A DNA stretch of 64,000 nt, taken from positions 124,001-188,000 of the forward strand of contig NW_027461522.1 in assembly GCF_024713945.1 (NCBI RefSeq), given 5' to 3'. The position numbers and the translations under genes are program-made. Position 1 is the first letter of the stretch. The number at the start of each line of letters is the position of its first letter. This document shows, piece by piece, positions 9,401-18,198 of the stretch. Origin of the DNA: Dermatophagoides farinae (taxonomy: Eukaryota; Arthropoda; Arachnida; Sarcoptiformes; Pyroglyphidae). The notes under the pieces are model-generated. The model saw only the letters and a list, made by a program, of their open reading frames with translations, was not told the origin of the DNA and did no database searches.

Positions 9401-11278
9401 ATTCACCCACGCAGTCGGCTCAGTGTGTTAACGCCAGCTCAACTGAAAGCGATAATTACTAATCGCCTTAGATACCGTGCTGACGTTGTAATTGCTACGC
9501 CTTCAATATTCCAATGGCCAAACGATCTTCAAGAATTAAGAAGTATAAGTTGGTATTTAATTACTGTAGACGAAGCACATCAACTCAAAAACTCACAAAG
9601 TAAAAGGTTTAAAGAACTCTGCAGTTTTCGGGCGCGTTACAGACTACTCTTAAGTGGAACACCGTTGCACAACAACTTAGACGAGTTATGGAGTTTGCTA
9701 CACTTTATGAATCCCACACTTTATCCCAGTTTGAGTTTATTCAAACCTCGATTTTCTGAAATCGAGAACACAGCAAGTACTGGAGAGCTGAAACAGCAAC
9801 AACTTCAAGAGTTGCAGCGGTGTTTATCGCCTATTGTATTACGAAGAGTAAAAAGAGACGTTCTAAAATCTTTACCTAAAAAAATTGAGTGGATTTTGCG
9901 TGTTGAGTTGTCTCCCATACAACAAAAATTCTGCCAAGACGTTATCTTGCACAATTATGAAAGTTTAAGTAAAAACACTGGCGGCTCGAAAATAACTTTG
10001 CAGAATATTTGCGTTGAACTGAAGAAAATTTGCAATCATCCTTTCTTGCTCTCCTATCACAAACGTGAATTGCTTGATCAGAATATGTCTTCGTATAACT
10101 TGAACGCTGACGGCCATCTTGACTCGTTAGATAAGATGTCAAGGGAACAATACAATCACGATATTGTGTGGTCATCTGGAAAAATGGGTCTGCTTCACAA
10201 ATTGCTTAAGCGTCTTAAGGAAAAGAACCATCGTGTTTTAATTTTCAGTCAAATGGTACGCATGATTAACATACTTTCAAAATATTTGACATTAAACGGT
10301 TATAAGCATCAGCGTCTAGACGGTACTATGCGAAGAGACGTTCGAAAGAAAGCGATGGATCGTTTCAACGCTCCAGATTCCGACGATTTCTGTTTTCTTT
10401 TGTCTACTAAAGCAGGGGGGTTGGGTATCAACCTTACAAGCGCTGATACCGTTATTATTTATGACAGTGACTGGAATCCTCAAAATGATCTGCAAGCAGA
10501 AGCCAGAGCACACAGAATAGGACAAAAAAAGACGGTACAAATTTATCGTTTGATCACAAAAAATTCAATCGAAGAAGAGATATTAGAAAGAGCTAAATCC
10601 AAAATGGTATTAGACGCACTTGTCGTTCAAGGATTAAATGTGTCAAATACATTAACAATGAATCAGTCTAAATCCGTAGGATTTTCTCGCGAAGAACTGG
10701 GAAAAATTCTCAAGTTTGGAGCTACGAAGCTGTGGTCTAAGAACAAAACCTCAGAAAATAATTTAGACGTAGATTTAGACGCCATTCTTAAAGAAGCTGA
10801 ACAGTCAAAAGAAGACGATATGTCTGTCCAGTTGTTAAATAGTTATAGCAACATTACTGATTTTAACTATGAAGCTCCGGCCAAAGCGCAAGATTCCGAC
10901 AAAATAAAATGGACTGAAGTAGTTCCATTGGAGGAACGCCTCAAATACAAACAGGCACAAAAAAAAACAGGCAAAAAGAAACGATCTAAGTTACTTGGTT
11001 TTGACCTTTATTTATCAGACGAGGAAAACGAAAATGATTCTACTACCCAAACCGCTGTAGTCAGCAGAAAAAAACGACGTGCAACTACCAAATCCGTTAG
11101 TCCAGTAGTTGAAGAAACACCCGTTAGCAAGCCAGTCCGAGTTTCTGCCAGACGTGCGGCCAGGAATTCAAAGAACGCGGCCAACGCAGAAACCAACAAC
11201 CCAATCTTAAATAAAATTTCTAAATTAAATTCTAGTACTAGCGATCAGTCATCATATTACTCACTTGTTGAATCATAA
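6407..11278 (+). CDS. CHD1: CHD1-type chromodomain helicase DNA-binding protein
   Basis: Single exon of 1623 residues from ATG 6407 (a GTG two codons upstream is not needed). Residues 1-530 are Asn/Pro/Ser/acid-rich and likely disordered. Two chromodomains occupy about 535-680 (KLFNYIKKQEE linker, then LYLVKWQATPYESATWE). The SNF2 ATPase starts near 885: DEMGLGKT (motif I), DEAHQLKN (motif II), LLSGTPLHNN (III), then GLGINLTSADTVIIYDSDWNPQNDLQAEARAHRIGQ-type motifs V-VI, which I cite in parts. A short CHD-specific helix region (ILKFGATKLW) follows. The usual CHD1 SANT-SLIDE DNA-binding domain is not evident; only about 240 charged residues remain. The product should slide and space nucleosomes in transcribed chromatin. 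Confidence 0.93.
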   Translation: MSGDYSGVFEFPYDQLHNKNKESNTSQKELVNKCPTDINSFNNNISSNVTPSQCNDSLRPPLYNGNIQMMNAELGEKNSPHLNQPIILEKIIPTNNANLNQMNYGAHLPHMRNTYAGRFVPNAAKVYKLSMNRNILPDAIHNKPIPPRVPINDRGMMPNIPMYPIPPGVGIPYDFQRPHNSINVPRPAYQQIPDNVISPMIPKNLPPRYPGQQINNIDQPKPGYNSFINQNSTYTSNRRTTRRKSVKYHEYEDSESDFDNFNDSDYCPSDSKSSVWEKKDDPDKNNKESSYRRSSSDLDLSDSDVETAKSKVKETVLDRIGFTNEFIIDRVISHIDFWWDSDRQIVFEIVPTGETSVAECKEVNNFASKPVNFDECALTTNKKSVSSIDDADQDQVQSEFINKEETKEEVQESLHTFDERPEETKESEEIREADSDSYINETEDMLSENQNLLPDESEQSSQVSLTNSSADSFILSKIEIFAIENCQRIQPIKLLDKFSATTEDIIASNETSPATPKNEDISLNADYITWNNNTPPYEGCIKIRTYNIKWKKLCLLKNSLLTLEQVKNICQGGQKKLFNYIKKQEEMLHALEYLGEDEIEQMNIAIELQKQLDFDALVAERIITTAVNPKDPNQEILYLVKWQATPYESATWESYDFLVEHNFKQIIDDYISRESRITGKDSAHMALNQHDLSETSFNPYKSTPSYLANKNWFKSMFSADQSECKSEATIYQQQQFQPDSLYSQRLVPNVNYPPRPQYPNPTSNGSQLGAKTLENINIYSKMDYLNSHSMSANNSKTEFDNNSIVDLNINQSKNVATTSTTEFNSVSFATDAEQQQLNNPNPSTNKPSPSQQHISESELNLEKIPTDAKLAETNSGETSIKEECLTLRDYQLTGVNWMISRMKNNLSVLLADEMGLGKTVQTIAVIGHLLYVEKLAGPFLLIVPQSTMDNWYSEFAKWLPLANVVLYHGDPQSREIIKQEELKVVKSRPMSRIAYSNFIHPRSRLSVLTPAQLKAIITNRLRYRADVVIATPSIFQWPNDLQELRSISWYLITVDEAHQLKNSQSKRFKELCSFRARYRLLLSGTPLHNNLDELWSLLHFMNPTLYPSLSLFKPRFSEIENTASTGELKQQQLQELQRCLSPIVLRRVKRDVLKSLPKKIEWILRVELSPIQQKFCQDVILHNYESLSKNTGGSKITLQNICVELKKICNHPFLLSYHKRELLDQNMSSYNLNADGHLDSLDKMSREQYNHDIVWSSGKMGLLHKLLKRLKEKNHRVLIFSQMVRMINILSKYLTLNGYKHQRLDGTMRRDVRKKAMDRFNAPDSDDFCFLLSTKAGGLGINLTSADTVIIYDSDWNPQNDLQAEARAHRIGQKKTVQIYRLITKNSIEEEILERAKSKMVLDALVVQGLNVSNTLTMNQSKSVGFSREELGKILKFGATKLWSKNKTSENNLDVDLDAILKEAEQSKEDDMSVQLLNSYSNITDFNYEAPAKAQDSDKIKWTEVVPLEERLKYKQAQKKTGKKKRSKLLGFDLYLSDEENENDSTTQTAVVSRKKRRATTKSVSPVVEETPVSKPVRVSARRAARNSKNAANAETNNPILNKISKLNSSTSDQSSYYSLVES

Positions 11279-11601
11279 ATTATTTTAATTTGTATTATTA
11301 GAATATATTATAATCGTTGTCATAATTATTTAAGTTCACACTGTGAGCAAGAGTATAGATCTTTTACATTTACTCAAGTAGTACAAAAGGATACGAAAAC
11401 GTATAAATAATGAGTTTAGTTTTTCATATTTTTGCTTATGAATTTTTAAATTAAACATCTATGCAGCCAATTAGGTGACGTAAAAAATGAACTTATTTAA
11501 TCACTAAACCATGTAATAATGTAACAATGGTTTTGAGTTTTTTTCACATTTTTTTCTAACGTACGCATGTGAACCAAAGTGCATGTCAAATAGTTTTAAT
11601 T
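11279..11601. other. Intergenic region, 323 bp
   Basis: This interval lies between the CHD1 stop and the ATG of the acidic protein, both on the plus strand. It is AT-rich and should hold the 3' end of CHD1 and the promoter of the next gene. I see no RNA gene, repeat or open frame in it. Confidence 0.5.
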
Positions 11602-13035
11602 ATGACTAGTACTGAATCTCTATCCGAAGCAACTACCCCTGCAGAAATCGAGCAGATTATTGAAGAGCAAGTAGAGACATCTGAATCGGAACTTTACTCA
11701 GGTGAAGATTCAAATGACAAACTCAGCTCTGATGCCGAACTCAGCTCTGATGACGAACTCAGCTCTGATGACGAACAATTTGAAGAAATTCACCCAAGCG
11801 GCTTTTGTGGTTGTTGTAGCGGAGTCAAACAAAAGATAGTAGATGAAGAAGTGTTTAACGACGACGCGGTTGGTGAAGATGTCGAACACACCGATTCTGT
11901 TGAGGAAAAATCAGAACTGGACGAACAAGTTTCAGTTGACGGTGACGAAAATGAAACAAAGGAATTATCTACTGAAGAAGTTGAAGACGCATCTAAGGAA
12001 ACTGGATTGCACGTTGACGTTGGTGATAGAGCTGAAGTGGATGCTGACGTTATGCCAACTGAGGATGGCCAAATTGTTGAAGAATTAACAACAACAACGG
12101 AAATTGAAACAGTTACGCACAAAAAGCGTGGACTATTTTCACTGTGCTACGGATCCAACGTTGACGAGAAAGAAATTGTATACGACGTGGACGACAAAAA
12201 CACTGACAATGAAATCAAACCTAAAGTAAAATCCGCAATTTTCTCGTTTTGCTGTGGTTCAAAGGTTGCTAATAACGTTGTTGAAAGTGAGAGCAACAGG
12301 AAAGGTTTTAAAGGACCAAATGCCAATAATTTACAATCTGTCATTGCAAACGAATTGGATGATGCAGAAGCGTTCATCGAACATAAGAAAGAAGAAGTAG
12401 AAAATTTCGAAAGCGCAGAAGGAACGGTTAGTTACGAAGAAAAGTACAACTACTACACTCAACGCTTCCCAGAAGAATCAGACGAAACTAAACACCGCTG
12501 GAGTACTACCAGAGGTTGTTATTTAGTGTTCGATCCGTCGTTACAAAAATTCACCATTGTTTGGTCTGCCAAACCACTCGCTAAAGCTATTGCGTTCTTC
12601 AGCTGTCCTTCGGATACAGAACCTGACAACAAAATTCGTATTGGAGAAAGAATTCCTCTTAACGAGCGAGGTAAACTGTCCACCATTACAAAGTCGACTT
12701 TCATCTCGTTTATCAAATATGCAGCTAGGTTTGACGCTGAGTTTTCGTTCCTCACAAGCAACTTATGGAAGTCAGTCACCTTTGGAAACATTGTTATTGT
12801 GTTTTTGGAACGCGACGGAACAATTTCCATTGTACACAAGTCTGATAAACCGTATCAAATAAACTGCCCTCAAGCTATTGCTCTTGTCGAAAACGCTTTC
12901 AGATTTCAATCTAAACGCAAATCTGTGCAAACTAAATGGACATTAGCTACTTTTGCGGCTACGACTCGATCACTTTCTCAAGCGTTATATTCAGAAATTG
13001 ATAAGCGACAAAGAATCAGAAAAGATACAGATTAA
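11602..13035 (+). CDS. Unknown acidic protein with three cysteine F-x-x-C-x-G-S-type motifs
   Basis: The first ATG of the frame is at 11602, giving 477 residues; the frame is open a little upstream with only a GTG. The N-terminal half is strongly acidic and includes a short tandem repeat. Three similar blocks recur: GFCGCCSGVKQKIVDEE, GLFSLCYGSNVDEKEIV and AIFSFCCGSKVANNVV, each a hydrophobic-Cys core followed by a V-x-(acidic) segment. The C-terminal half (about residues 270-450) looks folded, with strands such as CYLVFDPSLQKFTIVWS and IVIVFLERDGTISIVH. I recognise no family. The recurring Cys blocks could be zinc-ligand, lipid-modified or docking motifs; none of these is shown by the sequence. 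Confidence 0.8.
   Translation: MTSTESLSEATTPAEIEQIIEEQVETSESELYSGEDSNDKLSSDAELSSDDELSSDDEQFEEIHPSGFCGCCSGVKQKIVDEEVFNDDAVGEDVEHTDSVEEKSELDEQVSVDGDENETKELSTEEVEDASKETGLHVDVGDRAEVDADVMPTEDGQIVEELTTTTEIETVTHKKRGLFSLCYGSNVDEKEIVYDVDDKNTDNEIKPKVKSAIFSFCCGSKVANNVVESESNRKGFKGPNANNLQSVIANELDDAEAFIEHKKEEVENFESAEGTVSYEEKYNYYTQRFPEESDETKHRWSTTRGCYLVFDPSLQKFTIVWSAKPLAKAIAFFSCPSDTEPDNKIRIGERIPLNERGKLSTITKSTFISFIKYAARFDAEFSFLTSNLWKSVTFGNIVIVFLERDGTISIVHKSDKPYQINCPQAIALVENAFRFQSKRKSVQTKWTLATFAATTRSLSQALYSEIDKRQRIRKDTD
11720..11773 (+). repeat. Three tandem 18-bp repeats inside the acidic protein gene
   Basis: Units 11720-11737, 11738-11755 and 11756-11773 are AACTCAGCTCTGATGACG with one mismatch in the first. 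They are a multiple of three and encode the six-residue unit ELSSDD (ELSSDA in the first copy). The near-identity at DNA level indicates a recent slippage expansion, so copy number may vary between isolates. Confidence 0.95.
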
Positions 13036-13218
13036 ACCGCAGATCAACAATCTGTACTTAAAAAAACTATCTCAAGCATCGAAACCTTATGAGTTATTAC
13101 TTATAATAGAAAATAATATATACATCAATTGTTTTATAAGGTAAATATTGTATGTAGATAAATAGTCTAACACTTAAAAACTTGACTTAATAATTGTATT
13201 CAACGAAATGACTTAAAC

Positions 13219-14196
13219 TTAGAGTTTAGCTACGGCGAGTGTTTCACGGGCCTTTTCATTTTTAAGTGGGTTTTTGTTTTCAACCTTTGGCAAAGCGCCT
13301 TCCTTAGCAGGTCGTAGAACTTCTTGTACTTCCTGAGAGTTGATAATGCGAGCAACGTCTGGGTTGGTCATTAAACCGGAAGGAATGATGAAATCTTTCT
13401 TGCTGGCGTAAACGTCGTTAAGTTGTTTCATCGCTTCTTCAGAGAAAATAACAAATCGGCCAGGAACTCCACCTGGAGCGAGTTTAATAAGGTTAAGTCT
13501 GGAGACGTGACAAATGTCGACACCGGGAATATTTCTGAAAGCAAGCATGTTGTCGGTCTTGCCACTGTAGACAATCAAAGGACCAACTCTAACTCTACGC
13601 TTTCCGTGCCTAAGTCTGCTGTTTCCAGTTCTAAGTGTTCTGGTTTCGATGATTCGTTTAAGTTCTTCCTCGCAACCAAGTTTCTTTAAAAGGCTGACGG
13701 CTTCCTTAGTCTTCTTTAAACCTTCAAGTGCTTGAGTTTCGACGACCAAAGGAAATTCCTTGACTTGAGAAACTTTATGGCCTCTAGCTTGTACCAACGA
13801 TGACATGGCGGAGCAAGCAAGCGCTGAGGCAACAGCATATCTCTTTTCAGCCTTGCTGATTTTTCTGTGCCATCTTCTGTGGGTCTTGGTAGGCGCATAC
13901 ATACCTCCGTCGCGGCACATGTTACCGAAAGCACCTTGTCCGGAACGACTTGTACCGCTACCCTTGATTCTGGGAATTCTAGCAAGAGCCCTACCAGTAC
14001 CCCAAGACTCAGCACTGTGTTGGTATCCCGAGTTAGGAGAAACAGCATATGGTTGTCTGGCGTTTTTAGCCATATTTGTCTGAATATGCTTTATCAAGTC
14101 AGCTCTTACTGGTGCTGAAAACACAGCAGGAAGTTCCTGGCGATTGCAAACGGCACCTTCTGACGAATATACGTTAGCACAAATTTGGGCAGACAT
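13219..14196 (-). CDS. RPL4: Large-subunit ribosomal protein uL4 (L4/L1)
   Basis: Single exon of 325 residues starting at the ATG complementary to 14194-14196. Family hallmarks are clear: LPAVFSAPVRADLI near the N-terminus, then AESWGTGRALARIPRI, the tunnel-lining loop GQGAFGNMCRGGG-like segment, MYAPTKTHRRWHRK and GPLIVYSG. Length is at the short end for eukaryotes because the variable C-terminal extension is brief (human about 427 residues). Codons are more GC-rich and regular than in neighbours, as expected of a highly expressed gene. It is divergent from the DHHC gene across a 353-bp region. Confidence 0.97.
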   Translation of the reverse strand: MSAQICANVYSSEGAVCNRQELPAVFSAPVRADLIKHIQTNMAKNARQPYAVSPNSGYQHSAESWGTGRALARIPRIKGSGTSRSGQGAFGNMCRDGGMYAPTKTHRRWHRKISKAEKRYAVASALACSAMSSLVQARGHKVSQVKEFPLVVETQALEGLKKTKEAVSLLKKLGCEEELKRIIETRTLRTGNSRLRHGKRRVRVGPLIVYSGKTDNMLAFRNIPGVDICHVSRLNLIKLAPGGVPGRFVIFSEEAMKQLNDVYASKKDFIIPSGLMTNPDVARIINSQEVQEVLRPAKEGALPKVENKNPLKNEKARETLAVAKL

Positions 14197-14549
14197 TTTT
14201 AGAGCTAATCTTTATAATTAAAATTAAACCGCTATAAACGTTACGTCTCGTTAACACTCCTAAACATAAATATAAAATAGGAACCAAAAAAATTAAAGGT
14301 TTTCATACAAATGTATCAACAAGTAAGAATGCGCTCTATGCTTTTTTAATCAGATTTGCGCGTTATATAATACAACTTTTTTTGGATTAATAAAACTAAT
14401 TGAAATAAAATACTTTTTTATAAGTGTAATTTTTCAGTATTTTATATAAATTCAAATATTTTGCTTCACCAGCAAAATATTTGAATTTGCAAAAGGCACA
14501 CCAAATTTTTAGGCATGCATAACAGTATTATAATTCGAACGCTTTTATA
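14197..14549. promoter_or_regulatory. Divergent promoter region between uL4 and DHHC genes
   Basis: The interval is 353 bp and separates two divergent start codons, so both promoters must lie here. It is very AT-rich. Its one distinctive element is the perfect inverted repeat at 14448-14488, nearer the DHHC start. I see no TATA element that stands out from the AT background. Confidence 0.6.
14448..14488. repeat. Perfect 18-bp inverted repeat with 5-nt spacer
   Basis: The left arm 14448-14465 (AAATTCAAATATTTTGCT) is the exact reverse complement of the right arm 14471-14488, with TCACC between. It could form an 18-bp hairpin in RNA or a cruciform in DNA. It lies about 250 bp from the uL4 start and about 60 bp upstream of the DHHC start. 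It is not near a stop codon, so a terminator role is unlikely. Confidence 0.95.
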
Positions 14550-15590
14550 ATGGCTGGTTTTCCTGTTTCTAGGCTGCTTGTCTCAGCCCTTGTCATAATA
14601 GTACTAATGCTATTTCCCAGCTATTTGTTTTTATTTTATATTGTGCCTGTAAGTCAGTTATGATCCAAAAACAAACACATAATCGCAAGTAAACATTTAT
14701 AGGTTTTAAAATACAATGATGGAGTCAAAATAACGATATCGGTGTTGTTGGCAGTTTTCGAAGTTTTAATGATATATTTTTACCTCGCTACAACTCTAGC
14801 TGATCCCGGATATCTACCTGTCAACAGCAAAGAAATACCATTACCTTTTGATTACATTTCAAATGTGGCAACGATCAATGTACGAGGTGTGACAGTGTAT
14901 TTGAAATACTGCCGTACTTGCAACACTTTACGATTGCCAAGAACGGTTCACTGTTCAATCTGCGACCGTTGTGTGTGTAGATTTGACCACCATTGCCCGT
15001 GGTTTTCGAATTGTATCGGCATAAGGAACTACAGGAGCTTCATGTTTTTTCTATTAAGCACTTTGGCGTGTTTTATGATAATAACTCCCATGGCTGCTGT
15101 TACTCTTTACACGTTTTATAAAGAAAGACAGATGAGCCCTAATCTTGATGTCAAAAAAATGATATGGCCTTTGATCGTCATTGGACTGATGTTTTTAGCG
15201 TTTTTCTGGTTTATTTTGGGTTTGGCTTGTTACCACACTTACTTAATTAGTTTGAATAGAACGACATATGAACACATCAAACATCACTATCACAATAAAA
15301 TCAACCCTTGGAACGAAAGTTGGTTCAACAACATCAAACTTTTTTTAATTTCGTCTTCACCCCCAGATTTCAATAACGACCAATACCATATCACTTACTC
15401 TGCAATGAGCACAGAAATCTGTTTAAAAGACGAAGATTATTTTCAAAACGAACAAACGATAAATCAGATACTGTACGACTCGTCCAACGGCTTGAACGAA
15501 ATGATCAGAAATGAGAGAAAAAAAGCTTTTTTATCCAGAACTATTGCAAACATAACAGACTCTCAATATGCTTGCGTTCTTCCAGATTAA
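14550..15590 (+). CDS. DHHC-type protein S-palmitoyltransferase (2 exons)
   Basis: Exons 14550-14648 and 14703-15590 join in phase 0 across a 54-nt GTAAGT...TAG intron to give 346 codons' worth of frame minus the intron, 328 residues. Exon 1 supplies the first membrane helix (VSALVIIVLMLFPSYLFLFY). A DPG motif (LADPGYLP) follows helix 2, then the Cys-rich domain with CRTCNTLRLPRTVHC and the catalytic DHHC at about residues 128-131, then helices 3 and 4. A TTxE motif is present (NRTTYEHI). Four helices and the cytosolic Cys-rich domain are typical of Golgi/ER enzymes of the Erf2/ZDHHC9 type. It transfers palmitate to substrate cysteines; substrates cannot be predicted. Confidence 0.95.
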
Positions 15591-15875
15591 TTTTCATTAT
15601 CTTGCTTTTCAGCAAGAGATAAAACAAGCGTTGGCCGCGATAAATTCGGTCCATCAGACCGTTTATATAATAAATAATTGTATAAACGTAATTTTCACTT
15701 GAAAATAAGTTTTTGGCGCTATTTAGCTTTTTTAGTAATTATAAATTCTTTGCCGGAGCTATGGTGCACGAACAAAAATCGGTTTTTCTTTCAATAAAAT
15801 AGTAAAATAAACTATACATAAATTAAGCATTAACACGAACTTAAATGTGCTGTTAAATAACGGTTTCTATAACCA

Positions 15876-17002
15876 ATGACAACCGAAGTACATAATTCCT
15901 ATCATGGACAGATAAAAGATGGACTGTTTCATGGCAAAGGTGTTTTGGTTTATAGTACGAAAGAAAAATACGAGGTAAGTTCTACACGCATCAAATGTAA
16001 CAGGGAGAATTCCAACTTGGAAAGAGACACGGTGCCGGTACGTTTCAGTACGCAGACGGATCGACCTACATGGGAGAATGGAAAGACGATGTGATTCACG
16101 GCAATGGAGTTGCCCAATTCAATTCTGGCAACAGATATGAAGGAACGTGGAATAATGGAATCATCGATGGCAAAGGTGTATTGACCTTTGCAACGGGAGA
16201 TAGATACGATGGAGAGTGGAAAGAAGGAAAAATGCATGGCTACGGACGATACGAATATGCTGATGGAGACGTTTACGAAGGCGAGTGGGTCGAAGACAAA
16301 CGCAGTGGTACTGGTCGAGTAATTTACAACACTGCTTCTGGACTCAACATAGAGTCTTATGACGGGCAGTGGTTGAACGGCGTCATGCACGGCCACGGGG
16401 TTTACACTTACGCAGATGGTTCGGTGTACAATGGAGAATGGAACAACGGAGAAATGCACGGAAGCGGCATTTTAAAATACACCGACAACAACGTTTACGA
16501 AGGACATTTTAAAAAAGATTTAAAAGATGGGTTCGGCAGTCTCAAGTTTGGCAATGGCGACAAATATGAAGGAGATTTCCAGCAAGATCAAATGCATGGA
16601 AAAGGGTCAATGATGTACGTCAACGGAGACAAATACGTTGGACAGTTTGAAAAAAATTTAAAACACGGATATGGAGAAATACAGTACGCCACAGGTGACT
16701 CGTACATAGGTGACTGGGTCGACGACCAACAGTTGGGATTTGGAGTTTACGTATATAAAAACGGCTCTAGATATGAAGGTATGTGGAAAGAAAACCAGAG
16801 ACACGGAACTGGCTTGTTCTTTTGCTCAGCAGACCAAGGAGTCTACGAAGGAGAATGGGTTAACAACAAAAAAAACGGAAAAGGACAGCTTTTGTTTAAA
16901 AATGGTATGCGTATCACGGGAACGTGGAACAGTGGCATAATAGACACTATATCGCACTTAGATCTAGCCACAGACTCTGTTTGGAACGATCCCAACCTAT
17001 AG
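15876..17002 (+). CDS. MORN-repeat protein (2 exons)
   Basis: Exons 15876-15974 and 16004-17002 join across a 29-nt GTAAGT...CAG intron, giving 365 residues. The protein is almost entirely MORN repeats: I count 14 units of the pattern Y-x-G-x-W/F-x(6)-G-x-G plus a partial one at the end. The repeat phase runs unbroken across the splice junction (KYE then GEFQ), which supports the intron. MORN proteins form elongated membrane- or cytoskeleton-associated scaffolds; in protists some act in the basal body, budding or phosphoinositide signalling. No catalytic domain is attached, so a specific role cannot be given. Confidence 0.94.
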
Positions 17003-17196
17003 TTTTTTGTTTCATAATTTTGTTTCTAAGTTTTTTAATTGCTCTATTATTCTTTAATAAACGAATATAACTAAATAATTTTAATTAACACTTTATTGCT
17101 GTTATTTATAAACTAATATGTCAATTTTCAAAAATACGGTGGCATAAAAGTTATAAGCCGATCAAAAAACTTTGAACATCTTTTGTTAAACCAACA

Positions 17197-17825
17197 ATGT
17201 CAGAAGAAATAATAGTAAGTCGTTCAATCCAAAGATTACATAGACTATTAACAATTTTGTTGCTGGAAACTGGCATGAAATTCCGCACAATGATGTGCGA
17301 AAAAACACGCCAAAGGTAATTACTAGTATTCAAAAAATAGTTTACGAGCCTTTGCAGCACAAACAGTTAAACAAATTAGCATTAGTTCATGAAAAAAATT
17401 TACCTTTTTCCGAGATTTCGACACTAATTGTAGAGCTTATTAATTCGAAAGACGAAATCGATCATATTCTAGCAGTTTTTATTTCATTCGACTTTCAACT
17501 ACAAGAACTATTTTTGCAGTCGATGTTGAAAGTGTTATCTCATGAAATTTTAATCAATACTCTGATTCCAGACATATGTGAATGTTTGTCAAATATACTC
17601 GATGGCAGTTTTAACACCGCTTCGCAATACATAAGTGACCTGTTGTCTATACAACCTCAGGCCAGTCAGTTTCTTTTGGCGTTAAAAAAATCATTAGACT
17701 TGATCAACAACGACAATAACGTAAACTTCAATGACTCTAACTCGTTTTATTGCGAGGTTGAACAGATTAATAAACTAATATATACGAATACGAACGAAAA
17801 AAATAAAATTGAAAAATATTTGTAA
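17197..17825 (+). CDS. Unknown small helical protein (2 exons)
   Basis: The main frame has no ATG of its own. An 18-nt first exon, 17197-17214 (MSEEII), joins in phase across a 29-nt GTAAGT...TAG intron to 17244-17825, giving 199 residues that continue TINNFVAGNWHEIPHND. The intron length and splice signals match the other mini-introns of the window, which supports the model. The protein is leucine/isoleucine-rich and mostly helical, with a Asn/Asp-rich stretch near the C-terminus and a charged tail. I recognise no family. Confidence 0.7.
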
Positions 17826-17988
17826 GTTTATCACTAATAAGCATTTTAGAAACGATAATTTAATAACCCACCCGATAATTTTATCAGCTATAAATGAATT
17901 AAACTCAATTTGGTAACTACTAAAAAGAAAATTTATTTAATTAATTCAATATTGATACCAATTACGTTAGTGTTATATAAATACAAAC

Positions 17989-17994
17989 AAAAAA
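17989..17994 (-). terminator. RNA polymerase III terminator of tRNA-Val(AAC)
   Basis: Read on the minus strand this is a run of six T, starting two nucleotides after the tRNA discriminator base, the usual Pol III stop signal. Confidence 0.85.
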
Positions 17995-17996
17995 CA

Positions 17997-18069
17997 TACG
18001 GTGGGGGAGGATCGAACTCCCGACCTTCTGCGTGTTAAGCAGACGTCATAGCCACTAGACCACCACCGC
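17997..18069 (-). tRNA. tRNA-Val, anticodon AAC
   Basis: A full 73-nt cloverleaf on the minus strand. The acceptor stem is GCGGTGG paired with CCACCGT (G1 opposite U72, a wobble), discriminator A. The anticodon stem TCTGC/GCAGA encloses loop TTAACAC, so the anticodon is AAC (reads GUU, and GUC after inosine modification). The T arm is GGGAG-TTCGATC-CTCCC. No intron and no encoded CCA, as in eukaryotic nuclear tRNAs. The ACGTCTGC...CACGCAGAAGGTC core is typical of eukaryotic tRNA-Val. Confidence 0.97.
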
Positions 18070-18119
18070 TTAAAAATGTTTTTATTGCATGACTCTACAT
18101 TTGATCATACAGCACATAT

Positions 18120-18125
18120 AAAAAA
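18120..18125 (-). terminator. RNA polymerase III terminator of tRNA-Val(UAC)
   Basis: Read on the minus strand, six T directly follow the discriminator base of the upstream tRNA gene. Each of the two tRNA genes therefore has its own stop signal and they are probably separate transcription units. Confidence 0.85.
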
Positions 18126-18198
18126 TACGGTCGGGGAGGATCGAACTCCCGATCTTCTGCGTGTAAAGCAGACGTCATAGCCACTAGACCACGACCGC
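18126..18198 (-). tRNA. tRNA-Val, anticodon UAC
   Basis: A 73-nt cloverleaf on the minus strand, nearly identical to the tRNA-Val at 17997-18069. The anticodon loop is TTTACAC, giving anticodon UAC (reads GUA and GUG). The acceptor stem is GCGGTCG paired with CGACCGT, so the 6:67 pair is C-G here instead of G-C, a compensatory change. One further difference lies in the variable loop. G1 again faces U72. The two genes are 56 bp apart and clearly a tandem duplicate that changed anticodon. Confidence 0.97.

Noticed and set aside
11790-12122. Antisense open frame of 110 codons inside the acidic protein gene
   Set aside because: Its Ser/Thr-rich product is the mirror image of Asp/Glu codons on the coding strand, a composition shadow.
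12519-12839. Antisense open frame of 106 codons in the same gene
   Set aside because: It opposes the folded C-terminal domain of the sense gene and shows no motif.
13716-14118. Overlapping open frames of 83-110 codons on both strands across uL4
   Set aside because: All are other-frame readings of the uL4 gene, whose GC-richer codons keep shadow frames open.
15601-15688. Two short hairpins downstream of the DHHC stop (6-bp and 8-bp stems)
   Set aside because: Arms this short are expected by chance in AT-rich DNA, and eukaryotic genes do not need such terminators.
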